From NCBI GenBank assembly GCA_025352665.1, contig JANXSM010000129.1:1-64000 (forward strand): DNA of 64,000 nucleotides, read 5' to 3'. Position 1 is the stretch's first letter. Each line of letters opens with the position of its first letter. Origin of the DNA: Rhodospirillales bacterium. GTDB taxonomy: Bacteria; Pseudomonadota; Alphaproteobacteria; Acetobacterales; Acetobacteraceae. This document shows, piece by piece, positions 1-8,848 of the stretch. A model generated the notes under the pieces. That model searched no databases. It was not told where the DNA came from and worked only from the letters and a program-made list of their open reading frames with translations. A program made the position numbers and the translations under genes.

Positions 1-51
1 CCGCGGGTATGACCGCCGCCTCACTCAGAGACCCGCTTCAATGAACCGGGT

Positions 52-107
52 GCAGGGGCACGGCCCCTGCTGGGTCCAGGGCAAGGCCCTGGTCGGGCCG
101 AAGGCCC
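52..107. repeat. string of three GC-rich hairpins
   Basis: Three consecutive inverted repeats are visible. GCAGGGGCACGGCCCCTGC lies at 52-70, CCAGGGCAAGGCCCTGG at 76-92 and GGGCCGAAGGCCC at 95-107. They sit just past the stop codon of the minus-strand LVIVD gene. No T-run follows on either strand, so this is not a classical intrinsic terminator. Phrases of the type 'CCAGGGC-AA-GCCCTGG' resemble dispersed intergenic repeats that I associate with Acetobacteraceae, which is inference. Confidence 0.55.
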
Positions 108-130
108 TTCCGGCGCAGCCGGACGCCGAC

Positions 131-1585
131 TTACGGCTTCACCCCCGCCACCGCGGCGGCGTCGCCGGTGACGGTGAGGACGTGGATACCGGTGTTGGCG
201 CGGTCGACGATGTAGATGTAGCCGCGGTCGTCGGTTTCGACGTTGTTGGTTTGGATGGCGGTTTTGCAGCGATCCTTGCCGTCGACCTTGATGCAGCGGC
301 TGTCGGTGTCTTTGGTGATGGAGGGGATGAAGTAGCCGACTTCGCGGGGCTGGTAGGGGTTGCGGATGTCGAGCGCGCGGACGCCGGCGTTGAAGTAGGA
401 GATGAAGGCAAGTTTGTTGCGAAAGACGGGGTACATCGACTCGTTGGAGGCATGCGAGCCGAAGCGTCCGCCGCGGGCACAGAAGTCTGACGGGCCTTCG
501 GGGGCGGTGTAGTTGGAAACCACCATGGGTTTGGCTTCAGCACTGATATCGGCGAACCACACCATCTGGCGGGCTTCCTGACATTCATTGGCGATCTGTT
601 CGTTGACGATCATGAGGAAGTCGCGGGTGGCGCCGATTTTGTCGTGCAGCATGCCGGGCACGGGGATCCCGATCATCGGGTAGGTGGTGTGGGCACCGAT
701 GAGGGGCGACAGGTCGAGGCGGCCGACCTGGGGGGAGAGCAGGTTTTCCCTGGTGGGTTCGGGGGCACCGTGGATGAGTTTGTCACGATCGACGATCTGC
801 AGAATGCCGCCGCCGTTGGTGCCGTAGCCAAAATACACGCGGTTCGATTTGACGCCGAGCGAGATCATCCCGTGGAGCATGGTGGGCACCGGGCCGGTGG
901 CGCCTGGCTCCTGGCCGGCCAGGCCGAAGTTGCGGATGAAGATGGGGTGAGCGGGGTCTGACATGTCGTAGACCTGCGTCATCCGCGGCACGCGCCAGCC
1001 GGGGGCACCGGAGACGAGGTAGGCGATGCCGGTGTCGCATTCCCACCAGCTTTTATGGGTGCCTTTGAGGCCCTCGAGTCGGGCGACGAGTTTGGGATGA
1101 GCGGGGTCCGCCGTGTTCCAGACCTCATGGGCGGAGTTGCCGAAGGTGCGCAGCATGTAGACGGCGGATTTGTCGCCGTGCGGCAGGTCGGCACCGTTGC
1201 ACACGCGCACCATCTGGGCGCCGCCGTCTTCGTAGAGGCCCGACTCGCCTGGGATATGGGCGAGGTATTGGATATGCGCGGGGTCGGTGACGTCGAGCAC
1301 CGAGGTTCCGTTGGGTTCCTCCTTGCCGGTCATCGAGTTGATTGGGTTGGGAATAGTCGTGGTGCCGCCGTGATGGCCGACATAGGCGATGTAGCGGTCG
1401 CCCTGGTGTTGAATGGTCGGCTGATAGGCGGCGCGGGCCTGCATGCGGTCGTAGCCGGCCAGTTGCATGTTCAGCGCTTCCGGGGGGTCGCCGATCTGTG
1501 GCGCCGACGCTCGGATCTGCGCGTAAGCGAGGGGTGTCACGGCGAGGCATGCCACCGCCACCAGGAAGGACAGCGCTGATTTCAT
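131..1585 (-). CDS. exported LVIVD-repeat beta-propeller protein
   Basis: This 484-residue protein has no recognised enzymatic function. It starts with a Sec-type signal peptide (hydrophobic residues 4-20, cleavage near AYA-Q). It then carries repeated units that end in the LVIVD-type pattern 'xxxDhsDPxxPxhh': TSVLDVTDPAH, EVWNTADPAHPKLV, TQVYDMSDPAHPIFI and VRALDIRNPYQPREV. Such proteins fold as surface or periplasmic beta-propellers. Several Cys pairs suit a periplasmic location. The start at 1585 has GGAG eight bases upstream and is preferred to longer in-frame starts that run into the upstream gene. It is the last gene of a four-gene minus-strand operon with the Ldh-type dehydrogenase, tctC and a small exported protein (spacings -8, 9 and 16 bases). 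That context suggests an accessory role in carboxylate uptake or processing, which is inference. Confidence 0.85.
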   Translation of the reverse strand: MKSALSFLVAVACLAVTPLAYAQIRASAPQIGDPPEALNMQLAGYDRMQARAAYQPTIQHQGDRYIAYVGHHGGTTTIPNPINSMTGKEEPNGTSVLDVTDPAHIQYLAHIPGESGLYEDGGAQMVRVCNGADLPHGDKSAVYMLRTFGNSAHEVWNTADPAHPKLVARLEGLKGTHKSWWECDTGIAYLVSGAPGWRVPRMTQVYDMSDPAHPIFIRNFGLAGQEPGATGPVPTMLHGMISLGVKSNRVYFGYGTNGGGILQIVDRDKLIHGAPEPTRENLLSPQVGRLDLSPLIGAHTTYPMIGIPVPGMLHDKIGATRDFLMIVNEQIANECQEARQMVWFADISAEAKPMVVSNYTAPEGPSDFCARGGRFGSHASNESMYPVFRNKLAFISYFNAGVRALDIRNPYQPREVGYFIPSITKDTDSRCIKVDGKDRCKTAIQTNNVETDDRGYIYIVDRANTGIHVLTVTGDAAAVAGVKP

Positions 1586-1601
1586 GTGCTTGCTCCGTTC
1601 G

Positions 1602-2138
1602 TTACTGTGCCGCCGCCCAGGTCTGGAACGGCGCCTCACCCAGGATGCGACGCGCCGCCTGCTCCGCACTACCCGTAATGTCCGCATCTGATACGAGTGT
1701 GGCAACCACCGCCTTGCAGTCCGACGCCACCACGATGGACAATACGCGCCGCGTGTTGCCAGGGCCTGCAATCACGTCGAAGCGGCGCGCGCGGCCGGCA
1801 AGCCCGGCAAGGCTGGTGACGACGCCGGGGTCGAGGCCCTTGAAGTCGTCGCCGTGGAGGTCGACATCGCCGATCCGGTCGATTTCTGTGTCATCGGCGA
1901 CGCCGCCGTAGCAGTTGCAAAAACCGCTTTTGGTGCGGGCGTAAAGCCGCACCGGGGTTGCGCAACCCGGGCCGGCTTCGCAGACGAAGGCCTGGCCGGG
2001 GCCCCATGGGTCGATCGGCAGCGCCCAGTCGACCTTGTGGAAGACTGGCTCGGGGCTGCCCGAGACGTGCGAAGCCGTCGCACTTGCAACGACGGCGACC
2101 GCTGTCACCGGCAGCAACGCCCACCAGATCATTCGCAT
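1602..2138 (-). CDS. exported hypothetical protein, Cys-rich
   Basis: I do not recognise this 178-residue protein. The N-terminus (MRMIWWALLPVTAVAVVASA) is a clear signal peptide or anchor. The mature part contains two close Cys pairs (CEAGPGC, then GFCNCYGG around residue 70), which suggests disulfides or metal binding in the periplasm. The start at 2138 is supported by AGGAG seven bases upstream. It lies between tctC (nine-base gap) and the LVIVD protein (16-base gap), so it is almost certainly co-transcribed with both. An extracytoplasmic partner of the LVIVD propeller is a reasonable guess and no more. Confidence 0.7.
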   Translation of the reverse strand: MRMIWWALLPVTAVAVVASATASHVSGSPEPVFHKVDWALPIDPWGPGQAFVCEAGPGCATPVRLYARTKSGFCNCYGGVADDTEIDRIGDVDLHGDDFKGLDPGVVTSLAGLAGRARRFDVIAGPGNTRRVLSIVVASDCKAVVATLVSDADITGSAEQAARRILGEAPFQTWAAAQ

Positions 2139-2148
2139 CGCACATCTC

Positions 2149-3129
2149 CTATTCGGCGGTGATCCCAGCCTCCTTGACCAGCCTTGCATATTTCGCGAGT
2201 TGATCGCGGGTCATTTGTGCCAGCTCCTCCGGCGAGCTGCCCAGTGGGGAAAGTCCCTGATCGTACAGTCGCTGCTTTACCTCGGGGTCGGCGATCGCGC
2301 GTTTCGCTTCGGCGTTGAGACGGTCGATGATCGGACGTGGGGTTCCGGCCGGCGCCTCGATGACGAACCAGGAGTTGAACAAAAAGCCAGGCAGGCCGGA
2401 GGAGGCGATGGTGGGGGCATCAGGGAACTGCACCAGTTTCTGCGTGGTGGGCACGCCGATCAGCCGCATCTGACCGTCGCGCACCAGGGAGGCGACGGTG
2501 GCGAGGCCCTGGAAGCCGACCGGGATCTGGTTCGCCGCCACGTCCATGGCTGCCTGGGTGGCACCGCGATACGGCACGTGGGTGAGCTGGATGCCGGCCT
2601 GGGAGGCGAACAACGCCATGGCTATGTGCTGCGGACTGCCGCTTCCAGATGAGGCGTAGTTGATCTCGCCGGGATGCGCGCGGGCCGCGGCGATCAAATC
2701 GGCTGCGGATTTGTACGGCGATTGGTTGCTGGCGATCAGCCCCCATTCCACCGTGGCCACCAGCGAGACCGGGGCGAAATCCTTTATCGGATCCCACGGC
2801 ATTTTGGCTTGCAGATTTGGCACCATGGTCAGGATGGCATCGTTGAAGCCGCCGATCGTGTAGCCGTCTGGCGCCGCGCGGGCGAGCTGGCCGGCGCCGA
2901 TCACCCCGGACGCGCCGACCTGGTTGAGGATGATGATCTGCTGGCCCATGTTGGCCGACATCTTCTGCGTAACGATCCGCGCCGCGACGTCGACGGCACT
3001 GGCGGCGGCGAGCGGCACGATCATGCGGATGGAGCGGTTCGGGTAATCGGACTGGGCTTGTGCGACGACCGGGGCGACCAGCGGGACACACAGGATTGCC
3101 GTGGAAAGCAGTCGGAGCAGCTTAAGCAT
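2149..3129 (-). CDS. tctC: TctC/Bug-family tricarboxylate-binding protein
   Basis: This 326-residue periplasmic solute-binding protein belongs to a tripartite tricarboxylate transporter. It has a signal peptide (MLKLLRLLSTAILCVPLVAP to AQA), then the typical Bug opening YPNRSIRMIVP. Family landmarks follow: GQQIIILNQVGASGVIGAGQLARAAPDGYT, the YASSGSGSPQHIAM segment and THVPYRGATQAAMD. Length fits the family (about 320). The start overlaps the end of the upstream dehydrogenase gene by eight bases, so the two are translationally coupled. The membrane subunits tctB and tctA lie divergently beyond the dehydrogenase. The substrate is a carboxylate of unknown identity; a 2-hydroxy or 2-oxo acid would suit the Ldh neighbour. 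Confidence 0.93.
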   Translation of the reverse strand: MLKLLRLLSTAILCVPLVAPVVAQAQSDYPNRSIRMIVPLAAASAVDVAARIVTQKMSANMGQQIIILNQVGASGVIGAGQLARAAPDGYTIGGFNDAILTMVPNLQAKMPWDPIKDFAPVSLVATVEWGLIASNQSPYKSAADLIAAARAHPGEINYASSGSGSPQHIAMALFASQAGIQLTHVPYRGATQAAMDVAANQIPVGFQGLATVASLVRDGQMRLIGVPTTQKLVQFPDAPTIASSGLPGFLFNSWFVIEAPAGTPRPIIDRLNAEAKRAIADPEVKQRLYDQGLSPLGSSPEELAQMTRDQLAKYARLVKEAGITAE

Positions 3130-4219
3130 GGGAGGTCTCCTGCAGCGAGGCGATGCCAAGCTGTTGCGCGAGCCGGCCGAGATCGTCCAGCAGTTTGGGG
3201 CTGAGCGGAATGCCGTCCCGGGCGTAGGCGATGCGGCGCTGGTGGCTTTGCTCGCCCGGCATCCAGATGCGCTGCACGCCGGGGATGCGTTCGCTGGCGC
3301 GCAGCTCCCGCACCAGCGTGTCGATCCGGGACTTGAACGCGGCGACATCGCCGAAGGCTTGGACGTCGATGGCGCATACCGCCTGGCCGGTGTTGGTGGC
3401 GCTGCCGTCGTCGTGGTTGAAGTCGATGACGTCGCTGCCCATTGCGGCACCGTTGAGGGTTCCCGCGAGAATGCCGATCAGCATGGCCAGGCCATACCCC
3501 TTGTAGCCCGCCTGCATCCCGCCGAGCGGCAGCAGAAAGCCTTCCTCGGCGCGTTTCGGATCGGTCAACGGCTGGCCGGCGCGGTCGATCATCCAGCCTT
3601 CCGGCATCATCTCGCCGCGGGCGGCCAGGGCCTTCACCTTGCCGTAGGCAGCGACGGTGGAGGCCATGTCTAGCACGATCGGCGGCTCGTCACCGGATGG
3701 CACGGCGGCTGCGATCGGGTTGGTCGACAGCAGCATGTCGAGCCCACCCCAGGCCGGCATGTGGTTGGCGTTGCCGACCGCGAAATACAGCCCGATCATG
3801 CCGTGCGCCAGCGGCATGCGGGCGTAGAGCGAGGCGGGGCCCGCGTGATTGCTCCAGCGCGCGCCCACCCAGGCGATCCCAGTGGTGCGCGCCTTTTCGA
3901 CGGCCATGACGGCGGCACGGCGCATGACCAGATGGCCCATTCCGTTGTCGCCATCGAGCAGCGCCATGCCCGGCCGCTCTTGCACCACGCGAATGGCCGG
4001 GCGGGTGTTGATGCCGCCGGCCAGGATACGGCGCGCGTATTGTGGCAGGCGGATCACGCCATGCCCGTCCGAGCCTTGCAGGTCGGCCTCCGCCATCAGC
4101 CGCGCGACCGTGGCGGCATCGGCGTCGGGCAGGCCCAGGGCAAGGAAGGCCGCGCGGATGAACCGTTCCAGGCGATCTGGCGCAACGCTGCTGGCCTGGA
4201 GCTCGTTGGGGGAGGCCAT
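3122..4219 (-). CDS. Ldh-family malate/L-lactate-type dehydrogenase
   Basis: This 365-residue cytosolic NAD(P)-dependent oxidoreductase belongs to the Ldh2/malate-lactate/sulfolactate dehydrogenase family (not the classical LDH fold). Recognisable segments are the DGHGVIRLPQYARRI motif near residue 55, the NxxPxxWGG-like NANHMPAWGG region, TNPIAAAVPSG with VLDMASTVAAYGK, and the C-terminal GYKGYGLAMLIGILAGTLNGAA. It would interconvert a 2-hydroxy acid and a 2-oxo acid. It is first in the minus-strand operon with tctC and divergent from tctBA, so it probably acts on the imported carboxylate. AAGG lies about nine bases before the start codon. Confidence 0.88.
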   Translation of the reverse strand: MASPNELQASSVAPDRLERFIRAAFLALGLPDADAATVARLMAEADLQGSDGHGVIRLPQYARRILAGGINTRPAIRVVQERPGMALLDGDNGMGHLVMRRAAVMAVEKARTTGIAWVGARWSNHAGPASLYARMPLAHGMIGLYFAVGNANHMPAWGGLDMLLSTNPIAAAVPSGDEPPIVLDMASTVAAYGKVKALAARGEMMPEGWMIDRAGQPLTDPKRAEEGFLLPLGGMQAGYKGYGLAMLIGILAGTLNGAAMGSDVIDFNHDDGSATNTGQAVCAIDVQAFGDVAAFKSRIDTLVRELRASERIPGVQRIWMPGEQSHQRRIAYARDGIPLSPKLLDDLGRLAQQLGIASLQETSHA

Positions 4220-4369
4220 TCATGGACCTTGTTGCTTCATCGGCCAAACGGCCGCGCTCATGCTGTCACCAAGCATGACCGCCTGACAAGCGACTTCACT
4301 TTGCAAAGCCAGGGTTCTCCGTTCAAACTCCGGTATGCGATGGCTGAACCGCCGCGGGAAAGATCCGGA

Positions 4370-4831
4370 ATGGACGAGAAACGGCGCGATCATTACGCGG
4401 GTGCCCTGATGGCGTTGCTGGGCGCCGGCGCCATGGTGCAAGGCAGCCAATACGGCATCGGGTCGATGACGCGCATGGGGTCCGGTTTCTTTCCGGTGGC
4501 GCTGGGTGCGGGCATGGTGGTGATGGGCGTGCTGATCGCGGCCAGTGCCAGCAAGGCGCCGCCACCGCCGGATCTGCTGCACGGCCCGCAGACCCCGCCA
4601 GACTGGCGCGGCTGGGGCTGCATCATTGCAGCCGTGCTGCTGTTCATCGGGCTCGCGCAATATGCCGGCCTGCTGCCTGCGATATTTGCCTGCGTGTTCG
4701 TGGCCGCGATCGGCGACCGGCGGGCGAAGCTGCGCCAGTCTCTGGCGCTGGCGACGGGGGTCACGGTGTTCGGGCTGCTGGTGTTCGCTTACGGACTGCA
4801 GGTGCAGATCCCGATCCTGGGTGCCATGTGA
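4370..4831 (+). CDS. tctB: TctB small membrane subunit
   Basis: This 153-residue integral membrane protein with about four hydrophobic segments (residues 10-25, 35-52, 85-105 and 115-145) is the small subunit of the tripartite tricarboxylate transporter. The glycine-rich motif RMGSGFFPVALGAGMVVMG is typical of TctB. The start at 4370 was chosen because GGGAAAGA lies about ten bases upstream; an in-frame ATG at 4340 lacks a ribosome site. The stop codon overlaps the tctA start (TGATG), indicating coupled translation. Confidence 0.88.
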   Translation: MDEKRRDHYAGALMALLGAGAMVQGSQYGIGSMTRMGSGFFPVALGAGMVVMGVLIAASASKAPPPPDLLHGPQTPPDWRGWGCIIAAVLLFIGLAQYAGLLPAIFACVFVAAIGDRRAKLRQSLALATGVTVFGLLVFAYGLQVQIPILGAM

Positions 4832-6345
4832 TGGGCAGCACCGGCATGGCCGGCCTCGCGCACGGATTTTCGGTGGCCCTCGAGTGGCACAACATACTGT
4901 GGTGTTTCGCCGGCGTCATGATCGGCAACCTGGTCGGCGTGCTGCCGGGCATGGGCGTGCTGTCGGCCATCTCCATTCTGCTGCCGCTGACCTTCGCCAT
5001 TCCCACGGTGCCGGCCATGCTGATGCTGGCGGGCATCTATTACGGGGCGCAGTACGGCGGCGCGATCTGCTCCATCCTGTTGAACCTGCCCTGCCATCCG
5101 CCGCATGCCGTCACCTGCCTCGACGGCTATCCGATGACACGCCAGGGGCGCGGCGGTGTGGCGCTGGGGATCACCATGGTGGCTGCCATCTGCGGCGCCG
5201 CGTTCGGCATCCTGCAAATGATCTTCATGGCGCCGTTCATCGCCCGCGTGGCGTTTTCGTTCGGCGCGCCCGAGATCTGCACGCTCATGCTGCTCGGCCT
5301 GCTGGCCGGGGCGACCTTGGCCAAGGGCTCGCCGCTCAAGGGCGTTGCGATGACCATGCTGGGCCTGCTGCTGGGCATCGTCGGCACCGACATCAACACA
5401 GGCGTCGAGCGTTTCATGTTCGGCCAGGTGGAACTGTCGGATGGCGTGGAGCTGGTGGCGTTGTCGCTGGGGCTGTTCGGGATCGCGGAGTTTCTCAAAT
5501 CGGTGAACCACACCGCCCCCGTCAACGCCGCGCACGCGCGGCTGTCCATGGCCGACATGTGGCCGAGCCGGGCGGAGCTGCGCCAGGCTGCGTTTCCCAT
5601 CCTGCGCGGCACGCTGGTGGGCAGCCTGTGTTCGCTGATCCCCGGCACCGGGCCGACCATCGCCTCGTTCGTGGCCTACGCCACCGAGAAGAAACTGTCG
5701 CGTCATCCCGAGCGGTTCGGCCATGGCGCGATTGCGGGAGTGGCAAGCCCGGAGGCTTCGACCCATTCCGCCGTGCAGGGCGATTTCATTCCGACCATGA
5801 GCCTGGGCATTCCCGGTGATGCCGTGATGGCGCTGCTGTTGGGGGCGCTGATCATTCATGGCGTGACCCCGGGGCCGCGGCTGATCGTGGAGCATCCGGA
5901 CATCTTCTGGGGCCTGATCGCCAGCTTCTGGATCGGCAACATCATGCTGGTGGTGCTGAACGTGCCCTTGATCGGCCTGTGGGTGCGGCTGCTGACCGTG
6001 CCGTACCGGCTGCTGTATCCCACCGCCTTGTTCTTCATCTGCATCGGCGTGTTCGCCGCCCGCAACCAGCTGTTCGACGTGGCGATGACGCTAGGCCTCG
6101 GCGTGTTCGGCTATGTGCTGGTCAAGCTGCGGTTCGAGCCGGCGCCGATCCTGCTCGGTTTCGTGCTGGGTCCGCGGCTGGAGGAGAATTTCCGCCGCGC
6201 CGTGCTGATCTCGCGCGGCAGCCTGGAGATTTTCATAAGCCGGCCGATCAGCGCGGTGTTCGTTTCGCTCTGTGTGGTGCTGGTGGCCGGGCAGATCTAC
6301 GCCCGCCTGCGCCGTTCCTCGGGCGTGGTGTCGGCGGCAGGCTGA
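4831..6345 (+). CDS. tctA: TctA large membrane subunit
   Basis: This 504-residue permease has about eleven or twelve hydrophobic segments and is the large subunit of the tripartite tricarboxylate transporter. Family signatures are visible: LVGVLPGMGVLSAISILLP near residue 35, GIYYGAQYGGAICSILLNLP near 75, and a second related half (LIPGTGPTIASFVAYATEKK, then DFIPTMSLGIPGDAVMALLLGAL). A GTG three bases earlier is an alternative start. The 3' end overlaps the 3' end of the convergent ccoS gene by 49 bases. With tctC nearby, the window holds all three transporter subunits. Confidence 0.93.
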   Translation: MGSTGMAGLAHGFSVALEWHNILWCFAGVMIGNLVGVLPGMGVLSAISILLPLTFAIPTVPAMLMLAGIYYGAQYGGAICSILLNLPCHPPHAVTCLDGYPMTRQGRGGVALGITMVAAICGAAFGILQMIFMAPFIARVAFSFGAPEICTLMLLGLLAGATLAKGSPLKGVAMTMLGLLLGIVGTDINTGVERFMFGQVELSDGVELVALSLGLFGIAEFLKSVNHTAPVNAAHARLSMADMWPSRAELRQAAFPILRGTLVGSLCSLIPGTGPTIASFVAYATEKKLSRHPERFGHGAIAGVASPEASTHSAVQGDFIPTMSLGIPGDAVMALLLGALIIHGVTPGPRLIVEHPDIFWGLIASFWIGNIMLVVLNVPLIGLWVRLLTVPYRLLYPTALFFICIGVFAARNQLFDVAMTLGLGVFGYVLVKLRFEPAPILLGFVLGPRLEENFRRAVLISRGSLEIFISRPISAVFVSLCVVLVAGQIYARLRRSSGVVSAAG

Positions 6346-6488
6346 CGCGGGGGATCGTCGAACAGGATGCGGCTGGCGGCACCGTCAAGGTCGTCGTATT
6401 GGCCGGAGCGCAGCGCCCACAGGAACAGGGCAAGGCCGCCGCCGCCAAGCACCAGGCTGAGCAGCAGCAGGAACAGCATCATTTCCAT
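6297..6488 (-). CDS. ccoS: cbb3 oxidase maturation protein CcoS
   Basis: This 63-residue single-span membrane protein contains a hydrophobic helix (residues 3-25) followed by the CcoS hallmark LRSGQYDDLDGAASRILFDD. CcoS is needed for cofactor insertion (heme and copper) into the cbb3 oxidase. It overlaps the upstream ccoI by ten bases and is last in the cco operon. Its 3' end also overlaps the convergent tctA gene. Confidence 0.9.
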   Translation of the reverse strand: MEMMLFLLLLSLVLGGGGLALFLWALRSGQYDDLDGAASRILFDDPPRQPAADTTPEERRRRA

Positions 6489-8848
6489 GCCATCAGCCTT
6501 TCTCCGCGGGCGCGGAAACTATTGGCCAGAACCAGGAGCGAGGAGCCTGACATGGCGGCCGCGGCAAGCCAGGGGGTCACGTGGCCGGAGATCGCAAGCG
6601 GCACCATCAACACATTGTAGACCAGCGACAGGCCGATGTTCTCGCGCATCAGCGTGCGGGTGCGCCGGGCCATGCGCAGCACCGCAAGCACCGGGGCCAG
6701 CCGCTCGCCCTGAAACACCACGTCGGCCACGGTCTGGCTGAGATCGGCCGCGCTGGAAGGCGAGATCGAAACACTGGCCGCAGCCAGGCACGGTCCGTCG
6801 TTCAGCCCGTCGCCAACCATCAGAACCCGCCGCCCGGCCTGTTTCAGCGCCTCGATCCGGGCCACCTTGTCGACCGGCGAGCAGCCGCCCTCCCAACGCG
6901 AGATCGACAGCAGCTCGGCCATTTCGGCCACCGCCTCCGGCTGGTCGCCGGAGAGAATGCTGACCTGGATCCGCATCCGTTCGAGCGCGCGCATCACCGG
7001 TCCGGCGTCGGCGCGGGGCTGTTCGCCGAAGCGGAAACCCACCGCCGCCCGCCCCGGCCGCGACAGCCACAACTCTGGGCCGGTGGCCAAAGGGGCGGAA
7101 CGATTGCCCGCGAACGGGCGGCTGCCGAGGCGGATCTCGCCGGTCGGGCCGACCATGCGCAGGCCGAAGCCGGGCACTTCGACCACGCCGGGCGCCACGG
7201 GCGCGGGGCCGGAAGCTGCGAGCAACGCCTGCGACAGGCGGTGACGGCTGGAGGCGGCCAGGCCTGCTGCCAGGCGAAGGTCGGAGGGCTCGATCTCGTG
7301 GCCGTTGAGCAGGACCAACGAGGGCAAGGTGAGCGTGCCGGTTTTGTCGAACACCACAGTGTCCACCTCGGCCAGGCGCTCGAGGGCGGTGGCGGATTTC
7401 AGCAGGATGCCCGCGCGCATCAGCCGGCCAGTGGAGATCACCTGCACCGCCGGCACCGCGAGTGCGAGGGCGCAGGGGCAGGTGATGATCAGAACGGCCG
7501 CCGCAGTCAGCAGGCTTTGGCCAACGGATGCCCCGGCGATGGCCCACCAGTAGAGGAACGTCAGCGCCGCGCAGAGATGCACGACAGGGGCGTAGCGGCG
7601 CGCCACGCGATCGGCCAGCACCACGAAGCGCCCACGCCGCTGTTCCGCCGCCTCGATCAGACGCACGCAGTCGGCCAGCAGCGTCGCCTCGCCCGTGCGG
7701 GTTGCGCGCACCGTGATGGCGAGCCCGAGATTGACGGTGCCGGCATAGACCACGGCGCCGGGGCCGGCCGCGGCCGGCAGGCTCTCGCCGGTGACCAGGC
7801 TGGCGTCGAGCGTGGTATGGCCGCAGACGATCTCGCCGTCCACGCCGATGCGCTCGCCCATGCCGACCAGGATCTGCCAGCCCGGCTCCACGCTCGATGC
7901 CGGACAGCTGCGGGTCAGGCCGGCGGGATCGATGATGGTGACGTCGCCCGTTTGCAGCGCCAGCAGCTGCTCGGCGGACGCGCGGGCCTGGGCGCGGGCG
8001 CTATGGTCCATGACCCGGCCGATCAGCAGGAAGAACACCAACGATGCGGCGGAGTCGAAATAGGTGTGCTCGCCGCCCTGCATCGTCTCGACCAGGCTCA
8101 TGGCGGTGACCAGGATGACACCGATGCTGATCGGCACGTCCATGTTGGAGCGGCCCTGGCGCAGGGCGGCCCACGCGGAGACGAAGAACGGCCGGCCGGC
8201 ATAGGCGATGGCGGGCATGGCGATCAGCGCCGAGATCCAGTGCAGCAGATCGCGCGTGGCCGGGCCCATGCCCTGGAACACGCCCGCCCAGATGGCGATG
8301 GATATGAGCATGACGTTGCCGGCGGCGAAGCCTGCGACCGCCAGGGCGCGCATCAGCCGCCGGCCGGTCTGGTCGCGCGCGGTTTCCAGCTGGGCCTGGT
8401 CGAACGGCACCAGGCGGTGGCCGAGGGCCTCGATGACACCGACCAGTCGGGTTGCGTCCTCCAACGGCCCGCGCCAGGACAGGCGCAGCCGCCGTGTGGT
8501 CATGTTGACCCGTCCCTGGGTGACGCCGGGCGTGCGGGACAGCATTTGTTCGATCAGCCAGACGCAGGCGCCGCATTGCAGGCCGTCGACGGCGAGCAGC
8601 AGGGTATGTGTGCCGTCGGCGCCGGTGGTGGCCAGCCGGGCCAGGCCCTGACGGACCTCGCCGTCTGGCCGCGGTGGGCGCACCGCGGGGTCGAGCAGGC
8701 GTTGGGCGTAGTAGCTGTCGAGCCCCATCGCGCGGATCGTGTCGAACGCCGCGGCACAGCCGGGGCAGCAGAACCGCTGGTCCGCGGGTGCCGCCAGGCC
8801 GCAATGGGCGCAGACGGCCTCGGCCGATGGCGCGAGGCTCTCGCTCAT
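6479..8848 (-). CDS. ccoI: copper-transporting P-type ATPase CcoI/FixI
   Basis: This 789-residue P1B-type ATPase exports copper from the cytosol for assembly of the cbb3 CuB site. Visible in order: an N-terminal Cys cluster (CAHCG then CCPGC), an HMA-like domain with CGACVWLIE, eight membrane helices including the CPCALALAVP metal-binding helix, the phosphorylation motif DKTGTLTLP and the hinge MVGDGLNDGPCLAAA. The start at 8848 overlaps the fixH stop (ATGA) and is preferred over a longer in-frame start. It lies between ccoH and ccoS, the canonical order. Confidence 0.95.
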   Translation of the reverse strand: MSESLAPSAEAVCAHCGLAAPADQRFCCPGCAAAFDTIRAMGLDSYYAQRLLDPAVRPPRPDGEVRQGLARLATTGADGTHTLLLAVDGLQCGACVWLIEQMLSRTPGVTQGRVNMTTRRLRLSWRGPLEDATRLVGVIEALGHRLVPFDQAQLETARDQTGRRLMRALAVAGFAAGNVMLISIAIWAGVFQGMGPATRDLLHWISALIAMPAIAYAGRPFFVSAWAALRQGRSNMDVPISIGVILVTAMSLVETMQGGEHTYFDSAASLVFFLLIGRVMDHSARAQARASAEQLLALQTGDVTIIDPAGLTRSCPASSVEPGWQILVGMGERIGVDGEIVCGHTTLDASLVTGESLPAAAGPGAVVYAGTVNLGLAITVRATRTGEATLLADCVRLIEAAEQRRGRFVVLADRVARRYAPVVHLCAALTFLYWWAIAGASVGQSLLTAAAVLIITCPCALALAVPAVQVISTGRLMRAGILLKSATALERLAEVDTVVFDKTGTLTLPSLVLLNGHEIEPSDLRLAAGLAASSRHRLSQALLAASGPAPVAPGVVEVPGFGLRMVGPTGEIRLGSRPFAGNRSAPLATGPELWLSRPGRAAVGFRFGEQPRADAGPVMRALERMRIQVSILSGDQPEAVAEMAELLSISRWEGGCSPVDKVARIEALKQAGRRVLMVGDGLNDGPCLAAASVSISPSSAADLSQTVADVVFQGERLAPVLAVLRMARRTRTLMRENIGLSLVYNVLMVPLAISGHVTPWLAAAAMSGSSLLVLANSFRARGERLMAWK

